From contig NC_089045.1 in NCBI RefSeq assembly GCF_034140825.1, positions 22,631,501 to 22,695,500 of the forward strand: a stretch of 64,000 nucleotides of DNA. The letters run 5' to 3'. This document shows positions 21,913 to 34,216 of the stretch, piece after piece; position 1 is the first letter of the stretch; the number at the start of each line of letters is the position of its first letter. The notes beneath the pieces are model-generated. The model saw only the letters and a list, made by a program, of their open reading frames with translations, did no database searches and had not been told where the DNA came from. The stretch is from Oryza sativa Japonica Group (lineage: Eukaryota; Streptophyta; Magnoliopsida; Poales; Poaceae). Both the position numbers and the translations under genes were made by a program.

Positions 21913-23012
21913 CCTATGTCGTCTGTGTCACTGTGTGCTCCCCCATATTTAAAATTCTAAAATCACACAACCTAACATAGGATCAACATGACTAAAATGT
22001 TTTTTTATGTAGTATCGTATCATATGAGTTGATTTTATGGATTAGTTTGTACAACAACTATCAAAATGTTCTTCGTAAAAAATAAATTAGAGTGCACTTG
22101 TGTTGAATATATTATAATATGTAATGGCAAGCAATTACTCCATTTATCAAAAAAAGTCAAATCATGTTATCCCCAAATTTGATTTTTTATGGAACAGAGA
22201 GATTATATATTATTGTTGGGATAACCTCGACGGTTGATTCAATGGGATCCCCTATGTCGTGAGTCTTGGAATGCACTTCATTATTCCTATGCCACCGTCC
22301 GTCCCTAAATTCCGTAACAGCATACTCCTTTCATTTCAAAATAAGATCATCTTTTCTCATTTATTTGTTCTTGAATAAGTTCATCTTTAAGCAATCACTG
22401 TATTAGTATTTGTGAAAGTAAGTAGAGAAAATGGAGGACAGTTGCATTGCGATTTGATAAATTAAGGGTAATATAGTCTTTTTATTTTTTTTATTGATAT
22501 GTGTAGGACGGTTGAAAAATAAACTTTTTTTTTTGATGAAGTTCTACTCCTGCCCATTTCAAAAATCTGATGGCTCCGTCATCAAACGCCGCTTAAAAAT
22601 TTAATTCCCTCTAAATTCTACATCTATACTATTTATAAAGTTACAACCCATTACATTCTAAAATTTAACATGTAAAGTTATCACATCATCATCCATTAAT
22701 AATTATTACCACATCAATTTAAATGGTTTATAGCCTTTTCCAATGATCGATTGAAAATACAAATTCTATACATTTACGTCGTCTAGCTATATTACACGTT
22801 ACTTTTATTATAATCATATTAAATTTTTACAGTAACACACAGGTTCTCATCTAGTTAAGTAGATGTTCATGTCAGTTAGTTGGTGCCTAATTTTTACTAG
22901 CAATTTTAGCTTGCTTATAGGGAGGGGGTTACGGGTTTTGTGGACTCACTGGTTGAGATTAAATCGAACTGTTGTTGAGCAGAATAAAATCACTACAACA
23001 AATGAACAGAAA
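21913..23012. other. Intergenic with a Stowaway-like remnant, no gene seen
   Basis: A degraded Stowaway-type stretch lies around 22323-22550 (ctcctttcatttcaaaataag at its left). The rest is AT-rich with no supported feature. Confidence 0.4.
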
Positions 23013-23086
23013 TCCATTGTCGTCTAGTCCGGTCAGGATACCTGGCTTTCACCCAGGCGACCCGGGTTCAAATCCCGGCAATGGAA
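23013..23086 (+). tRNA. trnE-UUC: tRNA-Glu (UUC)
   Basis: The acceptor arm tccattg pairs with caatgga and is followed by the discriminator a. The anticodon stem is cctgg/ccagg around the loop ctttcac, giving anticodon TTC at 23048-23050. The T arm reads cccggg-ttcaaat-cccgg. The D arm is gtctagtccggtcaggat. No intron is present. Both internal Pol III promoter boxes are present. It is a nuclear-type tRNA-Glu; the chloroplast trnE has a different body. Confidence 0.95.
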
Positions 23087-23089
23087 GCT

Positions 23090-23105
23090 CTTTTTATTTT
23101 TCTAT
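23090..23105 (+). terminator. Pol III T-run terminator after tRNA-Glu
   Basis: Two T runs (ttttt, then ttttt) begin within 10 bases of the tRNA 3' end. Confidence 0.75.
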
Positions 23106-23762
23106 TTTTAGTTTTTTGCCTTTTTGGCATTTGTTGCGTTTCTGTTTCACCTAACACTCTGACTGTGAGCATACTGAATTTTTTTAGCACAAATTTGTTC
23201 ATCTTATTAATGTATATGTGTTGCTGATTCAACTTTAAATGCCTATTTAGCATGGCTCCAGCGCCAGCTAGAGCTAAAATGAAAGTGAAGCTAGATAAAG
23301 TACTCTCATAAAATGAAATAAAAAGATAGAGCTGGGTTTCGGTAGTTCGGCTGTTCCACAACTATACTTCATATACTTCAGATCCAACTCCTGAGTTAAA
23401 TTTTATGAGTTGAAACTCTATCAAATAGACTCTAAGATTGTGTTCGGGAGTGAGGATTGGGAACGTGAAGCAAAGAACGCAGCCTAAATGTTTCCTTAAA
23501 CATTATCATAAAAAAGAAAAAAATATCACCAAAGATGTACAAATTTCGATGAGAATTTTCATCTTTTTTTGTCACTGTTTGTCTAATATTGCAATTCTCA
23601 TCTCGGCCGTCCAATCTCCGATCCGACGACCACCGCTCACCGTTGTAGGGTTCAACGCCGCCGCCGCCGCCGCCGCCGTCTGCACCCGCGTCAGCGCTCC
23701 ACAAAGCAACCCGGCTGCGGCGGCGGCGCCACCCACCTGCTTCATTGCTCACTCCGGCGGCG

Positions 23763-25747
23763 ATGGCCGACGACGTCGCGCCGCGCACCGCCTCCGCCTA
23801 CCTCGACCCCTCCTACTGGTTTGGTTCCCCTTTTTTCTTTTTCCTTCTCTTCTCTGCTCGCGGCTCGCCGGCGCGGCAGCGGATGGGTCTCGCTGATGTG
23901 ATGGCTGGCCTGTGTGCGCGCGCGCAGGGACGAGCGGTTCGGGAAGGAGGAGCACTATGAGTGGTTCAAGGATTTCTCCCACTTCCGCCACCTCCTCGCC
24001 CCGCTCCTCTCCCCTTCCATCTCGGTTCGTCTCGCCTCCTCTCTTCCCCCCACGAATCCCTCCTGATATCATCTTTGGGTGGGGGGAATTTGTTTTTTGT
24101 GGGTTCTTGAAATTTGAAGTCTGGGGGTGAAATGAAATCATCTCGAATTCGTGTTGCGCTAGGTTCTTGAGGTTGGGTGTGGCAACTCGCGGCTCGGGGA
24201 GGAGCTGCTGCGGGAGGGCGTCGCCGGCGGCATCACCTGCGTTGACCTCTCGCCCGTCGCCGTCCAGCGGATGCGTGACCGCCTCGCGGAGCAGGGCACC
24301 GAGGGTAAATTTTTCACTGGTTTATAGTCGTTATGAATCACTAAAATCTGAAGAAATTGTTTGTGGTCCTTACCAATGGCACTGCCATTTGGGATTTTGG
24401 GGGTGAAATGTTGGCCTTCTGCTTCTTGCAGGTGTGGAGGTTGTGGTGGCGGACATGCTTGATCTGCCGTTCGATCGTGAGAGCTTCGATCTCGTGATTG
24501 AGAAAGGCACCATGGTATTGGTACTGCTGAGTTTGATGTTGCCATAAGAAATGAAGATTCAGCGTTCATGAATGCGAAAGGAAAAAAAAACTTAGCATTG
24601 AACTTAAACACTAAGATTTATAGGAGTCAGGCATCCAATATATGACCCGAAAAATCACTGATAGACCATGGTGTGTGCTGTGTTGATTGCAATTCAAAGA
24701 AAACAAATTAACTATAAACCTTACTTTATATATAAGTTAACATAAAAAATGTTTACTTTTGGATATTTTGGAAATGCACATACAGGGAAAGGGGACCGGT
24801 CCAACACTCATGCTTATAAATATTTCGTCCTTTAGAACAACTCAATGAGATGCTTTCTGTGCTCACTTCATTCTGAGACCCTTGTCCATCATATAATTCA
24901 AATGTCGTGAACCAATGCTGTATCTTTTTGTCAGGACGTATTATTTGTGGACAGTGGTGATCCTTGGAACCCAAATCCTACAACAGTGGATAATGTGATG
25001 AAAATGCTTGAAGGTATCCACAAGGTTTTGAAGCCTGAAGGCATATTTGTATCAATTACCTTTGGACAGGTTATTGAGATTCCGATTCATTATGTCTGTT
25101 ATCTGTATTTGATTTCTGGTTTTTCAGTATGATATTTGTGCATGCTACAGAAATTCTGCAAATATGTAAATACCCATTATGTATAATTACATATATATGA
25201 CTATATTAAAAAATGATAGTTGCCAAAGAATGTTTCCAGAGGATTATGGAACTAATGTAACTTACCTCACTTTATGGCTTATTCGTTCATCTAATCTTCT
25301 CTTTCTAATATTCTGTTTATCTAATCTTATCTGGCAGCCACATTTCCGTCGTCGATTTTTTGAAGCACCTGGGTTTACATGGTCTGTTGAGTGGAGCACC
25401 TTTGGTGATGGCTTCCATTATTTCTTCTATATTCTTAAAAAGGTTTAATTGAAAAGCATTCCTTTGATTTCTTGGTCCTCATCAATTCGGTTAAGAGTTT
25501 TGCACTGTAGATGTTATGACTCCATTAAAAGTTTTGCGCTGTAGAACCTAACTCTAGATGAAAGTTGCCCTCCTCCTCATGGGAAAGTTCTATTTCTAAT
25601 TATCTTTTGATTAATCTCCAGGGCAAGAGGTTGTTGGATTCCAACGGTAACCAACATACACAGCCTGCTGCTCCAAGCATTAATATGTTCCATGAAGAGC
25701 TTGAGAGTGAGGACTACATATTCCGAACAAATGTTGATGAGTTGTAA
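23763..25747 (+). CDS. EEF1AKMT4/METTL13-like SAM-dependent methyltransferase (seven exons, 247 aa)
   Basis: Exons are 23763-23818, 23928-24024, 24163-24304, 24432-24514, 24935-25069, 25338-25442 and 25622-25747. All introns are GT-AG and the frame is kept throughout. The N-terminus MADDVAPRTASAYLDPSYW plus DERFGKEEHYEWF is the family's opening motif. Motif I is VLEVGCGNSRLGEELL (SAM binding, about 52-67). The acidic motif is CVDLSPVAV. The post-motif reads VVADMLDLPF, and the catalytic-core segment is DLVIEKGTMDVLF. HKVLKPEGIFVSITFGQPHF follows. These identify a seven-beta-strand lysine methyltransferase of the EEF1AKMT4 group, predicted to modify elongation factor 1A in the cytosol. The substrate in plants is inferred from homology. 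The length fits. Confidence 0.9.
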
Positions 25748-26025
25748 CTGGCAATTTAACAAGTGCATCATCGGCTTGGGTGGGAGTTTTGATGAAGCTA
25801 CTACACATCAAGAGAGACGTCCCGTCCAGCATCAACTTGGTAGATGAATGATCTTGGACAGATGCATGGAAAGATCTTGCTTGGTGCTGTACCATTGCCC
25901 TGGCTAGGGATTTCTGTGCCAGCTGAATTGACTAGAAAACAGGTACCTTTATCATTGTTCCCAGATTTTTAGTAAACCTTCCAAAGAAGTTCCCTTTTGT
26001 TTCCAAACAATGCACTTCTTTGCTA

Positions 26026-26276
26026 CTCCCTCCGTTTCATATTATAATTCGTTTGACTTTTTTAAATTCTATTTTTTTAAGTTTGACCAAGTTTGTAGAA
26101 AAATATAGTAACATTTTTAACCCAAAACAAACATATTATTAAAATATATTCAATGTTAAATTTAATGAAACTAATTTGGTGTTGTTAATGTTGCTAGTTT
26201 TTTTTTATAAACTTGGCCAAACCTAAAGAACTTTGACCAAGTAAAAAGTCAAACGATTTATATGAAACGGAGGGAG
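26026..26276. mobile_element. Stowaway MITE, 251 bp
   Basis: The inverted ends ctccctccgtttcatatta and tatgaaacggagggag are flanked by the target dinucleotide TA at 26024-26025 and 26277-26278. It lies just 3' of the methyltransferase gene. Confidence 0.92.
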
Positions 26277-26278
26277 TA

Positions 26279-27207
26279 CTAAAGTAGCAATGATGTTATC
26301 TGATGCTGCAAATATGCCTTCTGACGGTGTCAACTGTGGCCTAGTTTGGCACGTCCAAAATCCTGGTCTATCCCATGGGGTGAGTAATTTGGTTCAATTT
26401 CCTGGGCATTTGCAAGCTAGGCCTTCAGTTTCATGTTAGGACTTGTCTGGAATTCATGGAAAATTTTATGGGAACCTTGCTTTGTTCTATACTCCCCACT
26501 ACTAATGACCTACTTTGTGGAGTTCCTAAAAAATTATGACAGATGCCTTAATCAATGCTCCATTTATTTCAAAATATAAGGCAGATGTTTCATAATATAA
26601 GGTGTGCATGCATGTATTATGTTCCTAGAATACAAATTACTCGGTTACACTAAACACCCCTAAATCCATCATTGTTTTTGCATTAAAAAAATTATAATAG
26701 TCCCAAATTGTCTGCTCCAAATCACTAACTATTGCCGTTTTTATGAAAGAAAGAAATGACTGGTAAATTACTTCCATCCAGTGAAACTGGTACTATTTCA
26801 TAGCATAAATCAAAACCTTTCGGGGAAAAAAAACATTTTAATAGCCAATAGTAATTTGCCTTGCTTTCAACTGTAGGATCGAACACGTAGGATCGAACAC
26901 AAAGAATATGTAGAAAACAGCGACATTTATTCACCAAACAGCGACATGTTTTGTTATATTATATTGAATAAGTAAAACAAAATATGTAGAAAAAAATAAT
27001 ACTAAAAAAGGTCCCAAATACTACCCATCAAGTATAACATGTGAATGATTATTCAGACGATTAAATGGGATACGGCCAATTATTAGCTAAAAATGGAGTT
27101 TTGATTCGGGCGATCACGTTAACAGAACGGACCGTTTTCCATGGCCTTAAGGCTTACTCTCTCTTCAAAAAAAAATCAAATTGTGAAGATATAAAACTGA
27201 ACAAACA
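26279..27207. other. Intergenic, AT-rich, no gene seen
   Basis: No supported gene. A short direct repeat aggatcgaacac occurs twice at 26875-26900. The frames here have no recognisable features. Confidence 0.4.
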
Positions 27208-27546
27208 TTATGGGGAGGAAGTACTCCAGTAATTGCGAGGAATGCACCAGTCCTGGCCATGTGCTGGATCCATTTCCGGCCAGTACTGGCACACGTAGTT
27301 GTCCGGGTCGCAGCAATTGGTCCGTTCGAACGGCCAGCCGCAGTTGCTGCAGCAAACATTGTAGTTAGGGATGCAGTCGCCGCCGTCCTGAAGGAGCCTC
27401 CTTATCCCCACCTTCGACGCCAGGTCGTCGTCGGCGGCGGAGATACTGCTGCCGGTAAGGGCCGGCTCCGACGACTTCGCCGCCGCCGCCGCCGCCGTTG
27501 CCAGCAACTGCACCATGATCGCCACTGCCATCCTATTTGTCGCCAT
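27208..27546 (-). CDS. Small secreted cysteine-rich peptide (112 aa), unknown family
   Basis: The start at 27546 (MATNRMAVAIMVQLLATAAA) gives a signal-peptide-like N-terminus. Upstream in-frame Mets exist but precede the likely leader, and the TATA box makes this start natural. A propeptide-like region ends in GIRRLLQDGGD. The C-terminal 60 residues hold eight cysteines spaced C-X6-CC-X2-C-X8-CC-X6-C-X14-C (CIPNYNVCC, SNCGWPFERTNCC, then DPDNYVC and DWCIP). Two CC pairs suggest a disulfide-knotted apoplastic peptide. I do not recognise a named family. It is not a classical defensin, LTP, hevein or snakin pattern. Signal or defence roles are possible but unproven. Confidence 0.7.
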   Translation of the reverse strand: MATNRMAVAIMVQLLATAAAAAAKSSEPALTGSSISAADDDLASKVGIRRLLQDGGDCIPNYNVCCSNCGWPFERTNCCDPDNYVCQYWPEMDPAHGQDWCIPRNYWSTSSP

Positions 27547-27610
27547 CTCTCGACCTCTCTCTGTGATGGTATTTGCTTTGGTTTGCATCTCCCCTCTTAC
27601 CATATTGCGT

Positions 27611-27620
27611 CTTATATAGC
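27611..27620 (-). promoter_or_regulatory. TATA box for the cysteine-rich peptide gene
   Basis: The minus strand reads ggctatataag, about 65-75 bp upstream of the ATG. This would give a 5' UTR of roughly 35-45 nt. Confidence 0.65.
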
Positions 27621-27649
27621 CGTAGGATATATCCGAAAATATAACCATT

Positions 27650-28208
27650 TTTATAATAGTGACAAGTCAAATATTCTTATCTTTAATTATTAATATTAAA
27701 TTTTTTAAAAAAAGATCAATCATGTAAAATTGATGTTACTATATTTATCATTAAACAAACTATCATAATATGTAACTTTTTTTATTTAAAATATCATATT
27801 ATTGTTCAAAGTAACATCTCGGAGATCGTGTCAAAGTCCAAAAATACTTATATTTTAGGACGGAGGGATTATATCTTAAACAACTACTAAAAGTCATAAC
27901 CGAGAGATATCATCAATCGATCTGATTATAATGTATTATAAGGCTATTTGGACAAGTGGCCATGATCCGATCATTGATACAGCTAGTGGCCTTGTCCTTT
28001 TTTTTTCTCTTTTTCTTTTTTCTTCTGAGGGAATCAATCGATGGAAGCTTGTTAATTAGATATATAGCTGGTAGACCTAACCCAACCATATGTGACTGAC
28101 CTGTCAGTTTTATATGAGAACGTTCAGATCAACACATGCAATCCCTAAGAAGTCAGCAAGTCAATTTTGAGCAAATATTTTTACGAACTAATCTCTATCT
28201 CTTCTCTA
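27650..28208. other. Intergenic, AT-rich with Stowaway-like right end
   Basis: taggacggaggga at about 27855 is a typical Stowaway terminus, but its partner end is not clear. Nothing else is supported. Confidence 0.4.
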
Positions 28209-29952
28209 TCTCTACTATTATAAAAATTAAAGATGTTTTCACGGTCTGTCATCCGTGTTTGAGTCGGTTTTAATTTTATGTTTTGGTTTTAATCTATATA
28301 TACCTAATAAATAAATAAAATAAATATTATAAATAAAAAACGTCGACTCCCCCCCCCCAAAAAAAAAACGTCCGACTCACTTCTGGTTTGTAAAATAAAA
28401 GTGAAAAAAGGCGAGAAAAATCCTTCTGTCAACCAAAAACCAAAAAAAAGGTCCGACTCCCCCCCCCGGGCAAAAAAAAACGTCTGACTCACTTCTGGTT
28501 CGTAAAAAAAAAGTGGTCCCGTAAAAAAAAAAGAAGAAAAAACATCTGACTCAGTCCGTAAAAAGAAAAAGAACGTCCACCTCAAAATCTATATACATAA
28601 TAAAATGTCTACCCATACATTTTATCCTCTAACTAATTGCAAAAATCGATTCTCTATCCCTTCCCACATGATTTCTCCAATCAATTTAGCTTTAATTCAC
28701 CGGATTTAATCTCCGAACAGTTGTCAATGATGGCGCGCCCGACGATTTTCCCCCCTTTTTATCCCAAGTATTGCGGATTCGCTCCGATTTTGAGAAAAAT
28801 AGAAGGAGTAGATCAAGTGGATCAAATGCCCTCAATAAATTTTCCAGAGATCGAGTATATTTGATAGGGATGATCGGCTTTGTCATCATACGGACACAAC
28901 TGTATTCCGTAAGCTAGAAGAGGAAGGCCGAGCGAAAGGAGATAGAACACAACGCTTCTTCAATTTATTCCTCAACTTCGGAAAAATCACCGAACTCAAC
29001 ACGAGGAGAAAAATCGTCGGTTATAAAAATACCGATTTAAAAAAACGTCCGACTCAACGTGAGATAAAAATCGTTGTATATAAAAAACAGATAAAAAAAG
29101 TCCTAATCCACACGAGAAAAAGCGGATCGAAAAAACTGTCTGACTCCACGTAAGAAAAAAACATCGTTTATAAGAAAATTGCTCCAAGAAAACTGTTTGA
29201 CCCAACACGAAAAAAAAACGTGCTTATAAAAAGTCCGGTTTGGCACTGTGCAATGCGAAAAAAAAACTATCTGATTTCAGGAAAAAAAAACATCCGATTC
29301 CATGAAAAATAATCATATCGTTTGTATTGTCCATCATCTACTGCGTAGGTTTGGTTTTTCCAAAACGTTCATGGAATGTTCTGATGTGAATTCTTGTTTG
29401 GGCTTTTATTATCGGAACGAGATCAAATTGATCGAGGCTTGGGTCGGATAGGATCATCGATATGTTCCATCTCCTACACGCCTTGTGTTCCATGATCTAT
29501 TCTCTTGTATTGGAGGTGCAGGAGAATAGATCATGCAATTATTAGACTACTTTGTTAAGTATAGCTAATATTCTTGATAGGTATCATATAAAAATAATTA
29601 TATATTAAGAGAATAGTTCACGGTGGCTCTGTTTTGTCTAGACTTGACCATGCGAGATAGTGTAGGATTTGATTAATCCTATTATTTGTTGCAAGAATGA
29701 GACTGAAATAGTATTTCAAATTATATGTGTACAACCACATCAATAATTAAATTCTTTTGAGTAAAGGAGGCATAGGTAATGTTGCTATCGTCGAGGTTGG
29801 GCTATTACATTGAAGATGTTCTAAATTTTTTTATGATATGTCTTAACTGTAACGATCGATACAAACATTATCATTGACATGGTTATGCATGTGAAATGCA
29901 TATTGTCATTGAAAATTTTTCACCCGTTGCAACGCACAGGTATTTTTGCTAG
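28209..29952 (+). mobile_element. Non-autonomous Helitron, 1.74 kb
   Basis: The 5' end is A|TCTCTACTATTATAAAA. The 3' end is ...gtatttttgCTAG|T, preceded by the cacccgttgcaacgcac palindrome region that grass Helitrons carry just before CTAG. Insertion between A and T without target duplication fits. The interior holds many copies of cgtccgactc or related words with A-runs (28340-29300). No Rep or helicase domain is seen, so it is non-autonomous. The small ORFs inside show no recognisable domain. Confidence 0.85.
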
Positions 29953-30499
29953 TATATTAATAAATAAATCTGAAGCAAACCGCCCAACAAATAAAATATC
30001 GACTAGAGCAAAGAGGGACTCCCATTGGTAATAGATGAGGAGATATTTGATGCACTAAAAATTGGAAAACGCTAGAGTTGACTTCAACTTTAATTTGAAA
30101 AGGAGCGGTCGTTCGAGTACAATTTGACAACAACCAAGAGTTGTTCAGTAGATTGGCTGTTTACCATTTAAAAATAGGGTTGAGTTCGGTTTACACTCCT
30201 CAACCATCGCAAAAGTCCGATTTACTACTTAATACCGGGCATCTTACATCCTCCATTTTTTTTAAACTGGAGTAATTTTTACATCTTAAATACCTAATTC
30301 TCGGTGCAAGATCTTGCATCCTATTGGGTCACATGGCGCCCTATAAATCAGGCGAAGCCCCATTCCAAAATCTGCCACGTGTCTAATGAGATGCTCTAGT
30401 ATAGTACATCTGTGAATGTTTGGGGAAAAAAGTTCAATTAGATTAGCCCGCCCTCTGAATTCGCTAGAAAGGTAGAGAGATTATCAAGAGAAGATGAAG
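29953..30499. other. Intergenic, no gene seen
   Basis: Unique-looking AT-rich sequence between the Helitron and the LTR-like fossil. Confidence 0.35.
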
Positions 30500-31615
30500 G
30501 TGAACGCGTAGTGACGTAGCCTAGGAGGGGGGGAGGGGTGAATAGGCTTTCCTGAAAAAAATTACTCAAACAATCGCAGTGGTCAAATTTAATAGGGCCC
30601 GGAACTTCCTAGTGATAAACACCGGAACTTCCGGGTAGGTATATGTGGCCCGGAACTTCCGGAGTTCTTTAGCCAGGAAGACAGGAAAGAACAAAAACGA
30701 CAGGGCATTTAAATCCTAGCAAAGTAACCTCAAGCACATAGATGCACATGATGTTGAATAGAGAATAAAAGCAGGCACAATCACAGCACAAGAGAGACAA
30801 GGACGATTTTTTCCTAAAGTTCGGATCACAAGGATCCTACTCTCCGTTGAGGTGCTCCACAGAGCCAGGTCTCGATTAATCCCTTGCCTCACCTGTGCAA
30901 AGATCCAGAAGAGGTTCATAGCCTTCAACTCAACACCTCTAAGTCATTTTCTAGAATTGAGTGACCACCAAAATCCAACTCAAAATTCCTTTTAGAAAAG
31001 ACCACAAGTGCAAGTTGCTCTATCTAGGACAACCTCTGAGAACTTAGCACAAGAATCCTTACTCACTTACCTCGTTTCCTTGCGGAGGTGAGGAATACCT
31101 TCACAAACTTTTCCAGGACATCCACAAGATCTTTGGAAGCTCGTGGGCGACATCTAATCGTCTAGGAGAAGATCTCCAAGAGTATTAAGCTCAAGTGACA
31201 GCCCTCAAGGTATCCAAAGTGCTCAACCAAACCTAATCTTCACACCTTCTCCAAATCACTTCTACACTCTCATCTAATCTCTCAATCTCACAAGATAGGC
31301 TTTATATTTGAGTGGAGGAAGCAAAGGCACCTCGGGAGAGGCTAGAAAACCCTAGGAAGTGAAAGAACTAAAGTGGAATGGCAAAAGGGTGAGCTGGGGA
31401 TGAAATCCATATATATAACGGCTAGATGACGTCACTAGCCGTTACTCACAAGTTTGAACTGGAAAGCTGTCCGGAGGTTTCGAGCCAAAGTGCCAGAAAC
31501 TTCCGAGCAGCACTTAGGAAAATTCTCGCTACACCTAGGGGCCTGGAAGATCCGGACAGAACCTCCGGGTGGGACTTTCTGTCCCGGGGGAGAAAAATCA
31601 TTTTCCAAAAATGAT
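30500..31615. mobile_element. Probable LTR-retroelement fossil
   Basis: Non-coding, moderately repetitive sequence with recurring ggaacttcc words at both ends and a tataaa-containing stretch, resembling a grass LTR or LTR-flanking region. No gag or pol is visible. It is broken and lacks clear termini. The family is not assigned and it is likely old. Confidence 0.35.
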
Positions 31616-31619
31616 TCCA

Positions 31620-32550
31620 AAAATAATTTGACTCATAATAAAATAAATAATATTTATATATTTTTAGTAGAATGGATGGTCTAACATCATATCAAAAGGC
31701 AATGGCATCATCTTTTAAAAAAAATGAAAATGGAGGGAATACGAGTTTGTTGTCTATATAGATAGTGATATAAGGGAGTATCGCATTGCACTTTACTTCA
31801 TGGTCATATTTGGTTTCGTTAGATTTACTTATATTGCAATGGCATTAAGCAAATTAACCCTTGCCATTAGTACCCATTTTTTTAACATGACTGAACGAAG
31901 ACTCGGCCATTCAATTTCATCATGAATAATTAAGATGCAACCATGATATGCCACGCAAGTTTTTGTAAAAAGTTTGTAACAATTTTTTTAGCGTGTATCA
32001 TTTTCCTTCTAACAGGTATAATTAGTTGTTTATTGAAAATCTGTTTTGTGGTGATAGAATTGGGTACCGATGAAATTTTTTTATTTTTTATTTTATTTAT
32101 TACAATATTTTTTAAAAAAATTATTTGAAAAATTTACAAAAGTAGTCGCCCATCGTCCTCTGGAAGGGCAATTTTACTGATGTGACAGACGGCCGTTGGC
32201 CCTCCCATAACGGCTGGCCACCGAGGGCGCCGAAATTTTGCAGGTAACCCTCTTACCGCTCTTTGCTCTTGCCGCTTTTTGGGAGGACGATTTTTTAATG
32301 TGCGGGGTCGCCTGCAAAAGCGCTGGGAAGGTGGCCTGGCATTTTTACGGGTGGCCCTCGCCGCCGGGAAAAATGCCACCCCTGCCTGACATCAAGGCCC
32401 ATCCACGTAGTTGGGCCGGGCTCAAGGCCCATTTAAGAGCTATCCCCACGAACAGAGCACACGCAGCTTGAGAGAGAGAAGGCGGCTCCACCTACCAGGG
32501 CCAACACACACCCAGACGCAAAATCGCCCTCCTCGTCGCCTGCCGGCGAG
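31620..32550. other. AT-rich spacer and ARPC5 promoter/5' UTR
   Basis: 31620-32140 is AT-rich with no feature seen. 32150-32390 is GC-richer, repeat-like sequence. 32400-32550 is the probable promoter and leader of ARPC5, ending gccggcgagatgg. Confidence 0.4.
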
Positions 32551-34216
32551 ATGGCTTCGTCGGCGGCGGCCTACCTCGACGCCGACGAGAACCTCGAGGC
32601 CATCATCTCCCGCATCGAGCAGAAGTCCCGCAAGATCGAGACCCTCCTCAAGCAGTAAGCGCCCCCGATTCGTCTTCTCCTTTCTTGATCTTTTTGATTT
32701 GCTGGGTTGGAGGGTGACCCATCTGTGCGCGTCGCGGCGCGGCGCGGCGGCGGCGGCGGCGGCAGGTCGAAGCCGGTGGAGGCCCTCAAGACGGCGCTCG
32801 AGGGGACGCCCCTCAAGACCCGCGACGAGCGATGCAAGGTATGGGATTTGGTTTCCGCCATGGATTCTCTGAAGAGGCGCTGAATTTGGTTGAGATGGAT
32901 GGATTTTGCTTTGCGGCGCAGTCGGCGAACTGGATCGTGGTGCACCGCGCGATGATGGCGATCAGGGACGTCGACGGCATGTTCAACTCGCTGGATCCCG
33001 AGTACTACGACATCCTGATGAAGTGAGCCGCGCATCCTGCCTTTTTTTTTTCTCTCTATGACATTTCCATTTTTTCATTCAAGATCCAACTGTATTGATC
33101 TGCCCGGAGTAAATTGCTGTGTGCGAAAATGTCAGGGTAGGGTTAGTTGTTTGGAATATGGGTGTTGGTGATGATCAATTTTGTTACTTTAAATTCAACA
33201 TGTGGCATTGTAGCTTACAATTCTGTTCTAATCTTCGTTGGCATTGTAGCAGGTTTTTTTCTTGATATTTGATCTGCATATTAATTTCATGTTAACACAA
33301 TTTATCTACTGTGGAAAACTGCGGTGTGCTATTTTGCTCCGCCGTTACTGTTTATATTTGCCAATTTGTTCGGGAACTGTGGAGTTTACAGGCCCCCCCT
33401 GGCGCCCCCCCCCCATCTCAAGACTGCAGAAATTGCTTTCCTATAAATTGAATTACTCTTGTTGTTGAGTTGCTAAAGTGTTTCAATCTGGTCTGCTTTC
33501 TTGATGTGTGTCGCTTATATACGATAGTTAAGGATGCAAGGAAACTTTGAGAGAACTGCAACAGTTCTACAAATTATGTTCTGCAGTATATGCATCAACA
33601 ATGCACTTTACAATTGAACAATTATGGCCATTTGCACAAAGACTTGATGAGTAGTTAAATAATTTGGTTTTAGATCTAGTAAAGCACTACTTGTGTGCAC
33701 TTTATGTTTTCATGCTTGAACAGTGAAATCAATACTGAATAGATATCTGTACTCCCATCTGCATTGCCACTTCACTCATCTCCATTTTTTCTGATGTTCG
33801 ATTGAAAATTGCAGCAGCATTCTTCATATTAGCCATGTGGCATTTTTCTTATTTATTTTTACTTTATTTATGCCTAATTGTTGCTCATAGATATTTCTAA
33901 TGGGAGTTATGTTGTCCCTGTGTGAACTGCGAAACGATATAGATTGTGAGGATTTCCTTATTTGCCCCTTGCCTTCAAACTCTACTGCAAAAGCAATGTG
34001 TTTCTGATATTCAGTCTGAAGATGATCTCCCTTTAATGATATACATTAATTGTTCTGCTCTGAACTTTGATATGCTGCAGGTACCTGTACAGAGGTTTGT
34101 CAACAGGGGATCGGCCAACATGTGACCAGTGCCTCAAAATTCATGAAAAACTCACCGAGAAAGCAGGCTTAGGATGTATATTGCGCTCACTTGCTGATAC
34201 CGTAAACACCGTGTGA
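32551..34216 (+). CDS. ARPC5: Actin-related protein 2/3 complex subunit 5 (p16-ARC), four exons, 137 aa
   Basis: Exons are 32551-32654, 32766-32838, 32922-33022 and 34081-34216. The introns are GT-AG with frame kept. The protein starts MASSAAAYLDADENLEAIIS and has the family's central pairing VEALKTALEGTPLKTRDE, then WIVVHRAMMAIRDVDGMF. It ends YLYRGLSTGDRPTCDQCLKI with a helical tail. ARPC5 is the smallest subunit of the ARP2/3 complex, which nucleates branched actin filaments at membranes. In plants its loss distorts trichomes and cell lobes (CROOKED in Arabidopsis). The length matches plant homologues. Intron 3 is about 1 kb. A mariner element sits about 420 bp downstream. Confidence 0.95.

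Noticed and set aside
23432-23896. Frames of 118 and 152 codons upstream of the methyltransferase
   Set aside because: They overlap the leader and first exon of the methyltransferase in other frames and show no domain.
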